NCBI GenBank assembly: GCA_947044405.1
Contig: CAMRHE010000506.1
Span: forward strand, 1 to 64,000
DNA: 64,000 nt
From: Leptodactylus fallax
Lineage: Eukaryota; Chordata; Amphibia; Anura; Leptodactylidae
Reading direction: 5' to 3'
Shown: piece after piece, positions 1 through 11,127 of the stretch
Numbering within the stretch: the stretch's first letter is position 1
Layout of the letters: each line of letters begins with the position of its first letter
Notes under the pieces: generated by a model
The model's database searches: none
Told to the model about the DNA's origin: nothing
What the model saw: the letters and a program-made list of their open reading frames with translations, nothing else
Made by a program: the position numbers and the translations under genes

Positions 1-78
1 ACACTAGGAAAAAGCAAAAGCTGTTGGCTCCACCTCCAGGCTATACCCAGCCACAGCCACTGTGCATGAATCAGTTTG
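1..78 (+). repeat. Left inverted terminal repeat of DIRS-like element (partial)
   Basis: Matches the reverse complement of 5503-5580 with a few substitutions. It begins ACACTAGGAAAAAGC and pairs with GCTTTTTCCTAGTGT ending at 5580. About 95 further bases would be expected to the left of the window, by comparison with the right end. Confidence 0.9.
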
Positions 79-1339
79 AAACCTAGTGTCATAGGAGGCA
101 GACACGACCTGACTCAGGTCTTCTGTCTTGCATCGTTTTTACTTTTACCTTTCTTTCAGGTGCAGGGGGTCGTCAGCGTGTACGCCACACTAGTCATACC
201 CTCCTGCGGGCGCAGCGCTCTGCAAAAGACCAGCCTCGCCGGTCACCCAGTCCCCACTCACCATTCGCCGCACCCCGAAAGCGGCCGGAGTACCGGTGAC
301 CCCACTCCCACGTGCGAGGTCCTACCGAGGGGGTGACCCTGCGGCGCCTGAAGACGCCAGACTGGTGAGTATGAGAAGAATAGAAGGCAGGTGAGTATGA
401 AAGTTACCTCAGCCCCTCTCCATCTCCCCTTCCAGGCCCTCTCCACCTCCCCTCAGCCCCTCTCAGCCCCTTAGTGTCATTTCCCAGGGGGACAATAGTA
501 TGGTCCTGTTTAGGGGGGGCATCACAGGGTTCCCCTGAACTGGGCCTTAAATCTTAGTAAATAAGCCCCCTTTTTTCTGGGGCGTTTTTGGGTTTTCTGG
601 TCGCTCCTACCGAGCGGCCCCCGTCGGGAGGGGCATCCGGTTCCCCCCCCCCCCGCTCGTGTGGGGACCCCCTTTCCTGGCCCCCCGGTACCTTTTCCCA
701 GGCCTCCGCGGAACCTCCGGTGCCTAGCGGTCGGCCGCGTTCTACGCGAGTCCGAGGCCTGGCCGGGAACTAGGCCGCAACGGGTCCGTCCCTTTCCCGG
801 GCTTTTCTGATACCCAGACTCTGCCTAGGGCCTTCCATTGGCCAGGGGGCTGTCCTTGCAAGCCATCCAGCCTGCCCAGTAGCTACTGAACCTGTATTTA
901 CCAGGGGAAGAGCTTTGCTCTCCTCATATTCTCAATTTATTTATTTCTTGGCTTATTTATTTATTTATTGGCTTGCTGGGACAGCAGGGATTCTTACTCT
1001 CCTCCCAGTTCCCTGGGAGACATTGCACCTGCGGAACCCTTGCTGCAGCAGTTTGTGAGTGGCCATCTTTTGCAGTCTGGTAGGCTAACCCCTTGGGTTA
1101 CCCCTAATTTTCTTGGGCTCCCTCTCTCACCCTCCGGCCCCTCTGGTTGCGTCACGTTTTTATACGTGCACCTGCTGTATCAAAAACAGTTGCCATGCGG
1201 ACAGCCCGAGCCCATATGCTCTCTCTGCCTTCCGCCTCAGCCAGTCAGTAACCTCCTGGCCCCTCTCCGGTTCTTCCATCCCCCGGATTGGGCGGCCTCC
1301 CTAATCTTGGCCATGGTGTCCTTACCAGACTTAACTAGT

Positions 1340-2640
1340 CAGTGCTGGAAACTTGGAATGGCTGCTTTCCCAGATCGCCGCTCAGTCGGCTGCTTCTTGG
1401 GATCTCCCTGGACACCCTCATAGTTCCCTTCGCAGCTCCAGGAGCCTCAAAAGGACCAGGAAGTCTTCCTACGGTTCACGGTCCACCACCCCTTCCTCTG
1501 GGTACTCCCCAGATAGGAACTCAGCTCACGGCTCCACTCCGACAGGCGGATACCTCCCCTCCCTCTGCTCGGTCTATTTAACTGGGGACGCCTCTGACTC
1601 CGACTCGGAGCTTCAGCTAGGCTGATCTATATCTGCTGCTACGCGGGAGTCATCTATGCGATAAGAGACCCTACAGATCTCTGAGGACCCGGACTCATCC
1701 TCTCAAGTGGACATCTCTTTCTGCCACTGGATGTTTGATATCATCTTGAGGGCACAGTGACTTCTCCCTGGACCATCCTCTGTCTTCGACTAGGAAATCG
1801 GACATCCCTTCCCTTGACCTGTGTGTCTCTAAGTGGAAGGTGAGCTCGGGCAGTTCTGCAAGGCTATGCTGTGACACATGTCTCTAGCTCTCCCTGGCTG
1901 GCAATGATGAACATCCGAGGTAAGGGAAGCAGGTTGCTCCAGTGGTGCAATCGGTTAGCGCACGGTACTTATATATCAGTAACTAGTGAGCGCAAGCTGG
2001 CCTGTCTTGACATTTTGTCAGCGAGCCGCCCCATGTGTCCCTTCCTATCACTAAGAGCCTCCCACGGTGGATCCCATGATAGCTAGGCTCTCCAAGGCTT
2101 CTAGTCTGCCTTCAGCGGACTGTGCATACCTCAGTGATCCCTCGGAGTGAGATCGGATCGCATCTGTTGTATCGTTTGCAATGCAGAACTGATACATTGC
2201 ATTGCCCTAAATGCTGGCTATTGTATTGCTGCAAGAAGGTGGCTTCCCTCACCAGGGTGGCCTTCGTAGTGGCTGGTTTCTCCCTGCGGCTCTCCTTCGC
2301 TGCCTCTTGGGTCATCAAGGCCTTCTTTTCCTGGGCCAAACAGCTTCAGTCAAACCTCCCTGATGCAGTTTCCCTCCAGCCGCTCGTCTCTGAGATCCTG
2401 AACGCTTCCCAATAACTAGAGATGCCTCCCAAATCTGCTAAGGCGGCCGCCAATGCAGTGATTATCTGCCATACCGTTGGGATCCGTTGTGGAATACTGG
2501 GTCCGCCTCCAAGAAGGCGAACACAGCCCTTCTCCCTTTCCAGGTCGTCCTGGGCCACATTTTTTGTTAAGGGCGTCGAGAAGCTTATCCCTGAGGCCAC
2601 GGGGGAATAGATTCTTCCTCCCTCAGAGGCGTCCTATGTG
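1340..2640 (+). pseudogene. Gag-like remnant of DIRS-like element
   Basis: This stretch lies where DIRS elements carry their first ORF. Short, interrupted frames are seen. Around 1353-1625 the frame is Ser/Arg-rich and then acidic (it ends with GDASDSDSEL), as in the N-terminal part of frog DIRS Gag proteins. Around 2560-2640 another frame (with EATGG followed by FLPQRR) resembles the Gag/Pol junction region. The reading frame is broken repeatedly and the 5' half of a tRNA lies inside (1936-1999). No complete protein can be read. The assignment rests mainly on position and composition. Confidence 0.5.
1936..1999 (+). pseudogene. tRNA-Ile(UAU) 5' half with intron, 3' half missing
   Basis: From 1936 the sequence GCTCCAGTGGTGCAATCGG reads as the acceptor 5' strand, D arm and A-box of eukaryotic tRNA-Ile(UAU). 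It continues through the anticodon stem 5' strand CGGTA and loop CTTATA, with anticodon TAT at 1970-1972. Vertebrate tRNA-Ile(UAU) genes carry an intron just after position 37, and the following roughly 25 bases (with GAGCGCAAGC) look like such an intron. The expected 3' half (anticodon 3' strand, T arm with GGTTCGA, acceptor CTGGAGC) is absent. It therefore cannot fold as a tRNA. It sits within the DIRS-like element. Confidence 0.72.
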
Positions 2641-4290
2641 TCAGCCGTTCTCCTGCTCCAGAAAGCTTCTTTCAAGTCCAGGCCTCCCTGGCGGTTCTGC
2701 ACCAGGTCGTCCAGGTCTTCCTCTTCCTAGCCTCCTCGGCATGAAGTTTTTTCCCCTCTCTGGGCATCTCAAATGGTGGGACGTCTGGAGCCTGGGCCTG
2801 AGAGGCGGTGTCGTCCGGCTACTCCAGTTTTCGCTGGAGTCTCTTTGCCTTCGCTATGTCGGACAATCCAGGCTGTCTCCAATCTCCAGCGGCAGGGAGT
2901 CAGCGTCCCTGTTGCCGTTTCAGAGTGTATCCGGGGTTACTATTCCTACCTGTTCTCCATTCGCCTAGAAGGACGGCTTCCTCTGTCCCATCATGGACCT
3001 GAAAGGGCTCCACAGGTTCTTCCATGCCTGCAGGCTCCGTTGTAGTCTATGCAGTCTGTGGTGGCATCCCTGGCGATGGGCGAATTCTTCGTCCATCTAC
3101 ATCATCGCGCTGTGCCGTCAGCGGTTTCTTCATTTTGCTGTGGATCCTTGACCTTTCCAGTTGTCTCTCTCCCCTTCAGGCTGGCCTCTGCCACCTGGGG
3201 TTTTTTCCCTCAGTGATGGCGTCTCTCATGGCCATCCTCTGCGTCAGAGGTGCTGCCGTGTTTCCAGACTTTGACGACCTCCTGGTGAAGCCCCTCCAGG
3301 TCAGACAATCTGACCAGCTTGTGGTTCACCTTGGTTGTTCTTCGCCGGTTCTGCTGGCTCATCAATGAGGATGTCTCGTGTCCTCTAAGCACATGGAATC
3401 CGGGACATGATCCTCTGCTCGCTCCAGGGTGTGATTCTCCCTCCGGAGGCCAAGATCCTGAGTGTCCCATCTTCGGAGGTACTCTCCTTGCTGTCTTTGA
3501 ATCGGCATGTGGGTCCTGCGCACGATCGCCTCAACCTTCTAGGCTGTACCTTTCATTCACTGCCGCCAATTTTTCCCGGCTGGGGAGTGGTCCTCGATGC
3601 TTTGATTGTTCAGGGCCTGTGGTCCAGGGCCGATTCCTCCCTCTGGTTCAACCTGCTGGATCCCAGGGCTATCTTATTTGCCCTTACTCCTTGGACCTCT
3701 CTTCTCCAAGGACATGTGTCACAGTCCAGACTGACCTCTCCTCCATGGTCGCCTACTTGAACCCTCAGCGGGGCACCAGGAGCCGTGCGACCTTACTAGA
3801 AGCCTCACAATTTCTTCCTTGGGTGGAGCGCCTTGTTCCAGCTCTTTCGGTGGTCAACCTTTTTTCTGCGTGGACCACTGGGTGGCAGACTACTTGAGTC
3901 GAGAAAATATTGCTCCGGGCGAGGGTCGCTTTATCTGCAGATCTTCCATCCACTGTGCTCCCGCTGTGGTGTGACAAGCGTCGACCTTTTTAGCCTCCGC
4001 TGGAACCACAAGGTCCCCGGCTAAATTGCCAGGCCTCTGGATCCTTGAGCCATCACCGCTGGCGCTCTTGTAAGTTCGGTTTTTCACTTCCTCTTCTCCC
4101 TTGGGTCCTCCAGAATCTCAAGGCCAAGGGGGTTCAAGTTATCCTGGTGGCACCAGTTTGGCCCTGCCGGGTCTGGTATGTGGATCTCATTTTCCTGTTG
4201 GCGGATGCTCCTGGCCTCTTCCTCTGCTGGGCGTCCTTCTGTCTCAAGGACTGCTGTTCCACCCCACCTTGACTCAGCTGCGTTCACGGC
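2641..4290 (+). pseudogene. Reverse transcriptase/RNase H remnant of DIRS-like element
   Basis: The DIRS pol region copied RNA and degraded the template. Its parts are spread over different frames. 2773-3045 carries the N-terminal RT portion (motif AVSNLQRQGV). 3024-3368 carries the palm segment with MASLMAIL and the catalytic-type motif FDDLL. 3319-3897 carries the connection and RNase H region with VAYLNPQRGTRSR. About 3890-4290 continues with VDLF, then QVILVAPVWP, which is characteristic of the end of DIRS RNase H. At least three frame changes and several stops separate these blocks, and the residue before the DD pair is Phe inside an otherwise altered motif. It is clearly dead. Family assignment is from recognised motifs only, not a search. 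Confidence 0.82.
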
Positions 4291-4339
4291 GTGGCTGTTG
4301 AATCCGAGGTTTGAGGCGTCGTGGTTTTTTCGGAGTTTG

Positions 4340-5280
4340 TTATTCTAACATACTCAAGGCCCGGAAGTTCCAGATAGCTTAGATCTGCCATCAAACGTGG
4401 AAGGCTTACGTCCACCATTGGAAGAGTAACGATTCTCATCGGATCTTCTCCAGTCTGGTCTGGATCAAGGTCTTAGTCTTCTTTCTTTTTAAAAGACTTT
4501 CCTACAGGAGTGCCACTCTGTGCTCCTTTGGAACCCTTGGATACGTGGGATCTTAACCTCATCTTTAAGGTGCTTCAGGTTCTCCCCTTCGAGCCTATGA
4601 TATCCCTTTTTTTGCCTTCTGTCCTGGTAGAATGAGTTTCTGGTGGCCATTACCTCCATCCGCAGGGGTCCCTAATTGGCTGCCCCTTTTTTTCGGCAGC
4701 CTCCCTTTCTGGTCCTCCACAAGGATAAGGTTTTCCTCTGTCTGCCACAGTCTTTTTTTCTTAGGGTGTTTTTCCTGCTTCCACTTCGAGGACTTGGTCT
4801 TGCCCTCTTTCTGCTCGGTCCCCAGGCGTCCATGTGAGTGCTTGCTCTTCCCTGCCCGGTTGTTGCCCGCGCAATTTGCGTGTATACTGTTCCTCACGGA
4901 TCCTTTCTCTTGTTCGGACGCTTTGCTCATTCTCCCTGAGTGCCCTTGCCAGGGCCTGCCTGCTTCCAGAGCTCTCATCTTCCGATGGCTTTGGTCTGAG
5001 ATTAGGGAGACCTATCGGTTTAAGAGTAAGGCTCTGCCTTCCCGTGTGACGGCTCTCTCCTCTAGAGCAGTTGGAGTTCCCGGGGCCTCCGGCATCAGGC
5101 TTTTGCTTCCCAGGTCTGTAAGTATCGCACTGGGCCTCCATCCTCTTTCTCTAAGTTTCTCCAGATCCATTCTGTGGCCTCTGCTGATGCCAATTTGGGT
5201 TGTAAGTTTCTGGAAGCGGTTGAGTATTACAGGTTTGCATGGCCGTGTTATTCCCACCCTCTGGGACTGCTTTAGGACAT
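4340..5280 (+). pseudogene. Tyrosine recombinase remnant of DIRS-like element
   Basis: This is where DIRS elements encode a lambda-integrase-type recombinase that inserts a circular cDNA. Around 4365-4420 a frame shows TWKAY, the usual start of the N-terminal binding domain. Around 4620-4680 the sequence corresponds to the block containing the first catalytic Arg, but in a shifted frame. Around 5040-5085 SSRAVG matches the box III region, where the His of HxxR appears replaced and the Arg kept. Around 5219-5240 VEYYRF lies where the nucleophilic Tyr is expected. Stops and frameshifts break the whole region. The long open frame 4632-5510 is not the recombinase frame throughout and should not be read as a protein. 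Confidence 0.7.
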
Positions 5281-5379
5281 CCCATGGTGCTGTGTCCCCC
5301 AGTGAAGTAGACGAGAAAGTGGGATTTTTGTGTACTCACCGTAAAATCCTTTTCTCGTTGTATTCACTGGGGGACACAG
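5281..5379. repeat. Internal complementary region (ICR) of DIRS-like element
   Basis: Bases 5320-5379 are a perfect 60-base reverse complement of 5616-5675. Bases 5281-5306 repeat 5608-5633 directly. The two parts are themselves a foldback around 5313. In DIRS elements this region templates joining of the two ends during circular cDNA formation, so its presence supports the DIRS call. Confidence 0.9.
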
Positions 5380-5502
5380 ATCCCTCCCTTGTTTTTTTCA
5401 GTGTTCCTGCCCGAACTGTGTTGGTTCCTTTTTGGGTTCAGGCATTGTTGGTGGTTGTTGGTTCCATGTTCCTTTGTGTCTCTCTCTCCTACTGCTATGG
5501 TA

Positions 5503-5675
5503 CAAACTGATTCATGCACAGTGGCTGTGGCAGGGTATAGCCTGGAGGCGGAGCCAACAGCTTTTGCTTTTTCCTAGTGTCTTGTCTCCTAGTGACCAGG
5601 TCTATACCCATGGTGCTGTGTCCCCCAGTGAATACAACGAGAAAAGGATTTTACGGTGAGTACACAAAAATCCCA
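5503..5675 (-). repeat. Right inverted terminal repeat and terminus of DIRS-like element
   Basis: 5503-5580 is the reverse complement of window bases 1-78. 5608-5675 is the terminal extension that is copied in the internal complementary region. The match ends at TCCCA (5671-5675). Confidence 0.88.
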
Positions 5676-5689
5676 CTGTTTCGCAAACA

Positions 5690-5805
5690 ATAAGCCATCA
5701 TGCGACTCTGTGAACTGAGAAATGAAAAAGTTATGGCTCTTGGAATGTGGGGAGAGAAAAACGAAAATGCAAAAACAAAAAATGGCCGGGTCATTAAGGG
5801 GTTAA
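5690..5805 (-). repeat. Fragment of TTAACCCCTT-type repeat family
   Basis: Ends GGCCGGGTCATTAAGGGGTTAA. The terminus is the reverse complement of the TTAACCCCTTCCCG end seen at 54909, so this is one end of the same family. Other copies lie near 46840-47205. Confidence 0.6.
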
Positions 5806-6750
5806 ACTTCTTTTAAAGGGTTATTCCCATTTTGTAAAGTGACTGTGTACCACTCTGATTGTTGGTGGTTTCAGCTCTGAGTATGAAGGGGCTGTAGTAA
5901 TGGTTTTGTGCTGCAGATATCCTGGCCACCCCCTTCTGGGCAGGAAAATTGTAGTCTTCTGCATATGGGATGCTGGGTTGCCACTGTGCATGCAAAAATG
6001 GTGAAGGTATGTAGCCCTAAACTTTCATACATCAGTGTAGATCCCAGAGGTCATACCCCCTCCAATCATAAAGTGATGACATCATAGCAATATCACTTTG
6101 AATGGGTTTTGCCATGACGTATCCAGCAGACTGAGATTGACATGTTATTCTTGGAGGTTCTCCAGCAGCTCGGTTGCATTCTCTCTCAGGTATAACTTCA
6201 TCTTAAAGGGGTATTCCTGTTTTCTAAAGTGATGACGTATCCTAGCTAGCTTTATGACATCACTTTATGATCAGCAGCTGAGGTATGTAATATAATGAAT
6301 AACTCATACCAGAAAATAATGGAGTGCACACGCAAATTCTAATGGAAAAGAGGTTAGTCTATTACGTGCAAAAAAAAAAAAACATCCAGGATATAGAAAT
6401 ATAAAACTATACACAATAAATTAGGGTCCATGAAACCTGTAATGCTATGCCCAACATTATGGTCTAAAGAATAATCACTATAAAGTCTATATAGGGTCAA
6501 TGTAAAACACCCACTACCTGTGTGAGCAAAAATGTACCCCTATAATTCTCAATTTATGTAACATACTGAGGACCCCTAATCTGTCTTCAATGACGAATAC
6601 TGTTGAGCAAATATAAAGAATATAAAACTGTCGATGTGGGATATTGTAATATGAGCAGCCGGTGAACAATGGATGTGGAGAATAGTGGTGCCTCCTTGGA
6701 TAGTTGTTATCTAATAGTTCACCTGCTAAACGGTGTAGTACATTCTAGTC

Positions 6751-7044
6751 TTAAAGGGGTTATTCACTTTCTCAAATTGATAGTCTGTCTTTAGGATAGG
6801 CCATCTGTATTAGATCTGCAGGGGTCCAGGATATCTGGCATTAAGGCAGCGCTGTTGTTGCCGCACTGCTCACTTGCGGCAGTGTAGGTACTTCACTGCT
6901 GTCCCATACACTTCATTGTACGGCAAGTGAACATCAGTACCGGAGATCTACTGGGATGCCATGTGTCTGACCACTGCAGATTTAATATTGAAGGCCTATG
7001 CTAAGGATTTGCCACCAATTTGAGAAGGTGGACAACCCCTTTAA
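6751..7044. mobile_element. TTAA-flanked MITE, complete
   Basis: Starts TTAAAGGGGTTATTCAC and ends with GACAACCCCTTTAA. The inner arms CTCAAATTG and CAATTTGAG also pair. It is a 294-bp non-coding element with terminal inverted repeats and TTAA at both ends. That is the target preference of Kolobok and piggyBac transposases; the superfamily is inferred, not shown. Confidence 0.75.
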
Positions 7045-7699
7045 TCTGCTGTGCTGGAGTGATATGTACCAGCATTAAGATCCTTTAGCTAATTGATCAT
7101 TTTGGTGCATCTCAGAAGGTCCCGTGCGCTAGAATTGAAGTCTGCACCAGCCAGGAACTGGGGAAGATCTTGGCTATAACCTGAGACAGTTTTCTGGAAC
7201 AAGTGTAAGGCCTTGATCCTCACCCTGCAGTGACTAATTTTTACAAATGTGGCAAGTGTTATAGAAAATGCCCAAAGTTGCAATTTTATTTATTTATTTT
7301 TTTGTGTAGGTGTTGCAACTTTTGTCATTCCTTGTACGCCAGAAAACTGACATCCAGGGTATGATAAATTGGCCTCTAGCTTTTTATCCACTGGTATTTG
7401 GGTGTGCGCTCCATATTTCTGGTACATGTTTTGGCATTCATTGTAGCCTCCTGACAGTACAAGGCTATGGAAGAGTACTGTCAGGTGGGCGTTCCTTACA
7501 GCCCAGTGATGACACTCAGCTATGAGGAGCGCCCTTCTGACGGCACTAACGCCACCAATATCTCCAGCACCGGGGCACCTACTGGGAAAACGGACAGTGC
7601 GCTGAATTCAGCACACTGTTGGCTTTCTAGCGATATATAAATCCGCATTTTTATGAGGACATGAAAGGTCCTCTGTAAACTACTATTCTGAACCAAAAT

Positions 7700-8165
7700 C
7701 GTGGTGCATTTTAAAGGGGGTTATCTGTGGGTTATTCTTAACTCACTGCCTCTGGGGTTTCAGGCTGGTTCCTATGCCGGGTCACGTGATCAGAAAACAG
7801 GATCCAGGAACATATTGAACAGGAACTTATTAAACCATGCATGTCCGGTTAAGAATTTTGGGTAAGGAATATGCAAATAAAACCTCCTAGGAACTTGCTT
7901 TAGCGCCACCTTTTGGAAGGTAGTTCCCTATCAATGCCTGGTTTTCGTTAAACCTAATAGCATAATCTGGGAATAATAGCCAAATCGGAATAAGGGTCCC
8001 ATGCAAAAGGAAGTGGGTCCCATCCTCAGACAGCTGTTTCAAGGTTGTTGCCTCTCGCCAGAGGGTACTGGCTGGCTGTGTGAGAGGTCACAGATGTAGG
8101 GAAAAAGGGGTATTATGTCTCATTAATGAGACATCTCAGATTATGCTATTAGGTGTCATGGTCTA
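7700..8165. repeat. Dispersed repeat, family with GCGCCACCTTTTGGAAGG core
   Basis: Contains a block reading about GCGCCACCTTTTGGAAGGTAG, then a glycine-free T-rich stretch and a CTCGCCAG...TACTGGCTGGC block. The same blocks recur near 39700-39905, 49195-49405 and twice in 59330-60075, in both orientations. No coding capacity is seen. I cannot name the family. Confidence 0.6.
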
Positions 8166-8485
8166 AAATCCCTAGACTCCTCTGAGCCACATCCATTTTT
8201 CCAGACACTTCCAAACAGAAAATTGAGGTACATCCTACAGTTTTTCAGTTTTAGATCTGTGTCAGATCTGTAATTTTTTTTTTTTTCTGTCTGCAAAAAA
8301 AGTTTTTTTTTTTTTTTCAACTAACGATGAATATGTGAAAAATAGATTTTTTTTTTTTCACAGACACATAGACTTTGAATGACCAAGCTGAGTACAGAAA
8401 ATAGAAAAAAAAATATTGCAAGCCACAATTTTTTTTTTTTTCTCACTGGCCTGCATTTACTAATATGGATGTGCCTGGCAAGTAG

Positions 8486-8713
8486 CCTAAGGCTAGCTAG
8501 CCCCACATTGTGGAAAAGCTGCGTTCTTTGTTGCAGATTTTGCTGCGTTTTTTAAAGCCAAAATAGAGTGGCTTGAAAAGGAATGGAAAATACAAAGGAA
8601 GTTCTTAGACCTTTCCCTTCTGTTAACTCCACTCCTCACTTTGGCTCAAAAAAAGTACCAAAATCTGCAACAACAAAAAAAAGCTGCATTTCTGCAACGT
8701 GGAGCCTTAACCT
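8486..8713. repeat. Foldback repeat (family F2)
   Basis: Imperfect palindrome. The left arm has GCAGATTTTGCTGCG and AAAGCCAAA; the right arm has the reverse complements (TTTGGCTC, CAAAATCTGCAAC, AAGCTGCATTTCTGCAACG). Further copies lie at 16163-16343, 23288-23461 and 58956-59130. Confidence 0.65.
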
Positions 8714-10563
8714 AAAACACACCTCAACTTGGCACACTGTGGCGCATCTATGCCTCTGTGCCTTGCTCACCAGTTTTTTAGACAAGGAGCTGGGTGAGAA
8801 TCTAGACGCCCTAGTCCACCAGATTTACTATAATTTATGGGCACAACACTGGCGTGGGTTATACCACAAATCTACGGTAGTCCCTGACTGGCACAGATCT
8901 GCAACCAGGTACTAGATTTACTAAGAGACTGGAACCTTTTAGCAATTCTAGTGATGCGTGAGCCTGGCAGGGGAATATATTGATACTGGCATAAGGATCG
9001 CTAGTCTTAATAAATCCCTCTAGTGTCTTAGTCCGTGATAAAAAGGATGTGTGAATGGCTCCATTCGCTATAATTTTTAGTGTAAAAGGGCTCTAAATCT
9101 GAAGCAAGGCATGTGCGCTTAGTATAGTGAGAGTTGGTTGAGTTACAAGGCCTGGAATAGGGTAGGAAAGACTCTACATGACTGGGTGACTTTAGAGTAA
9201 ATCTATGAGAGTATGCCCGACAATGGCAATAACAGTTCTGTAGATCCCTACTGTACCTCCTTATGTCAGATCTATATGAAATCTAACCATTGCCATTGAA
9301 AACTGTATTATGGGAGCGTTCTTCCCTCTAAGCATTTATGTCAGGAAAGAATATCTCTATAATACAGTGCCATATGGAGTCACGTAGTGTCTATAGCTAC
9401 TAGCTCTGTGTATATATCTCTGCCCGATAGTCATTCTCCATGAAGACATGCTTTATTAAATGTTTATCTGCAGTCCTGGTTATGTTGTTCCAGTCACTCT
9501 AGTACATAGGCCTTGACTCGCTCTTCTCCACTATAGGCAGGCATATTGAAGCCTTCTGCACATCTGGATTTTTCGGAATGTATTATGGCTACGAATTCCA
9601 TCCCGACCTCAGGTCAAATGACCCAACATTACAACATCATAGAGATGTGTGCTGCTGTAAGCTCAGGTCATTAGATTTGAGAGTGGTATGGGATGGGCAG
9701 CCACAATACGGTCTGGAATCCAGACGCATTGCGACCATGTGCAGGAGGTCTGTAAGTGTTGATTGCTTAATGTTATTAAATGCTCTTCACGGTCAGAGTT
9801 CCCTAAAATTGGAGTTTACGCAGAAAGAAAAAAATTACTTACAAAGTCAAACGTGGGGACTTGGCATAAAAGGCCTGGCAACCGTAATTGTGATGGTAAA
9901 AAGTTATTATTAGGTAATGCACTGAGGTATGGTGTGCTTGTTTAGCCTCCTGTACACTAGACATTAATGGGGTTATCAACCTTCAGGTGACCTTTGTTGG
10001 CCTGCGGATTTAGTCTTGGCTAGACTTCGATGGTTTCCATAGGAATTCATTGATTTGCACAATAAGCAGGATGCAGGGAGCGTAGATGACTGTGCTGTAC
10101 TTTAGGTTTTGATGATTCTTGGTCTTTGTAGGGAATCTGATCTGCAGATTTTATTGAAAAAATGTGTTATTGAATTTTATTGAAAGTACATTTTTTATGC
10201 CCTAATTGAAGAGAAAAAGATCAGATTTTTTTTTTTTTTTTGTGGGGGGGACACAAACTTATGTTTATTTACTCCTACAATAGCTGGCAACATATCCCAC
10301 ATAATGGGGACCTCAGATCCAGGTGCCCCAAGTCTCCCCTTTTTCAGGAGGCCTCTCATGTACTGTTTCAATAATATCCCATGCAAGCAGAAGTTTTTAT
10401 ATCTCATTTTCACCGCAAATTTTGGATAATCAACGATCACGTTAATATGTCTGCGTGCCACATGTGAATAGTGAAGTGGTGCACATGTATGTACACTGAT
10501 TTATTCACTTTTATGAGAATGATGGAGATTGGCGAACACATCATTCTGTCAGTCACACAGAAT

Positions 10564-10744
10564 TTAACGGGGTTGTAGTGATGGTGCAGGCCTACTTCTG
10601 GCTGTATACTTAGTATACTGCTTCTGGTGACTGAAACAGCTGCTCGGCATGGGATCTGGGAGTCAGACCCCGACTGATCTGGAACTGATGACCTATCCTA
10701 AGCTATCCTATCCATTTTTCCAATCTCTTGGACAAACCTTTTAA
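10564..10744. mobile_element. TTAA-flanked MITE, short copy
   Basis: Starts TTAACGGGGTTG and ends just before a TTAA at 10741-10744. The inner block has the ATGACCTATCCTAAG segment common to the AGGGGTTGTCC family seen throughout the window. It shares its right TTAA with the next element. Confidence 0.55.
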
Positions 10745-11127
10745 AGGGAACCTGTCAGGGCGATTTGGAACACTAATACACCCACAGGTCCTTATGGACC
10801 GGAGGTTTAGTATCCCAAATAGCTCAGTTGTAAAGCCATATATGCCCGCAATAAAAATATAATAAGATTTATGCTCATTTTTCCGCTGTACTTTCCGCAC
10901 CCCTGCAAGAGGGAGTATACCTGGGTGCTAGGAGCAGCAGAGATGAGTCCGATAAGACTCATTAAAGTCATCTCTAGGTAAGTGCAAAGTTTTTTTGTTT
11001 TTTTATTAATTATAAATGTGGGCTCGGATGAAATTAAAACAGGGCGATTTGGGACTCTAAATCCTCTAGTCTATAAGGACCTACGGGTGGTTTAGTGTCC
11101 CAAATCGACCTGACAGGTTCTCTTTAA
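10741..11127. mobile_element. TTAA-flanked MITE with AGGGAACCTGTCAGG termini
   Basis: Left end TTAAAGGGAACCTGTCAGG. The right end, CCTGACAGGTTCTCTTTAA, is its inverted copy with one mismatch. The subterminal CGATTTGG and CCAAATCG also pair, and GGTCCTTATGGACC and its inverted counterpart continue the foldback. It is 387 bp and non-coding. Different in sequence from the AGGGGTTGTCC family but with the same TTAA target. Confidence 0.8.

Larger units (their letters stand above)
1..5675 (+). mobile_element. DIRS-like tyrosine-recombinase retrotransposon, decayed, left end cut by window
   Basis: A retroelement of the DIRS order. These encode Gag, reverse transcriptase plus RNase H, and a tyrosine recombinase in place of a DDE integrase. 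Bases 1-78 are the reverse complement of 5503-5580, so the element has inverted terminal repeats. The outer part of the left repeat lies before the window. Just inside the right repeat, 5281-5379 is an internal complementary region: 5320-5379 is an exact reverse complement of the outermost right end (5616-5675). This layout is the hallmark of DIRS elements. Between the ends, broken reading frames match, in the expected order, a Gag remnant, RT/RNase H and recombinase. Many stops and frameshifts make it non-autonomous. The right boundary is placed at 5675, where the match to the internal region stops. Confidence 0.88.

Noticed and set aside
968..1423. 151-codon open frame
   Set aside because: It starts in low-complexity TTTATT repeats, has no recognisable domain and lies in the DIRS leader/Gag region.
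4632..5510. 292-codon open frame on the + strand
   Set aside because: It runs across several frames of the decayed DIRS recombinase and into the internal complementary region. The recombinase motifs lie in different frames, so it is not a protein.
9578..9913. 111-codon open frame
   Set aside because: No domain and no splice or promoter context. The peptide composition looks like translated non-coding repeat.
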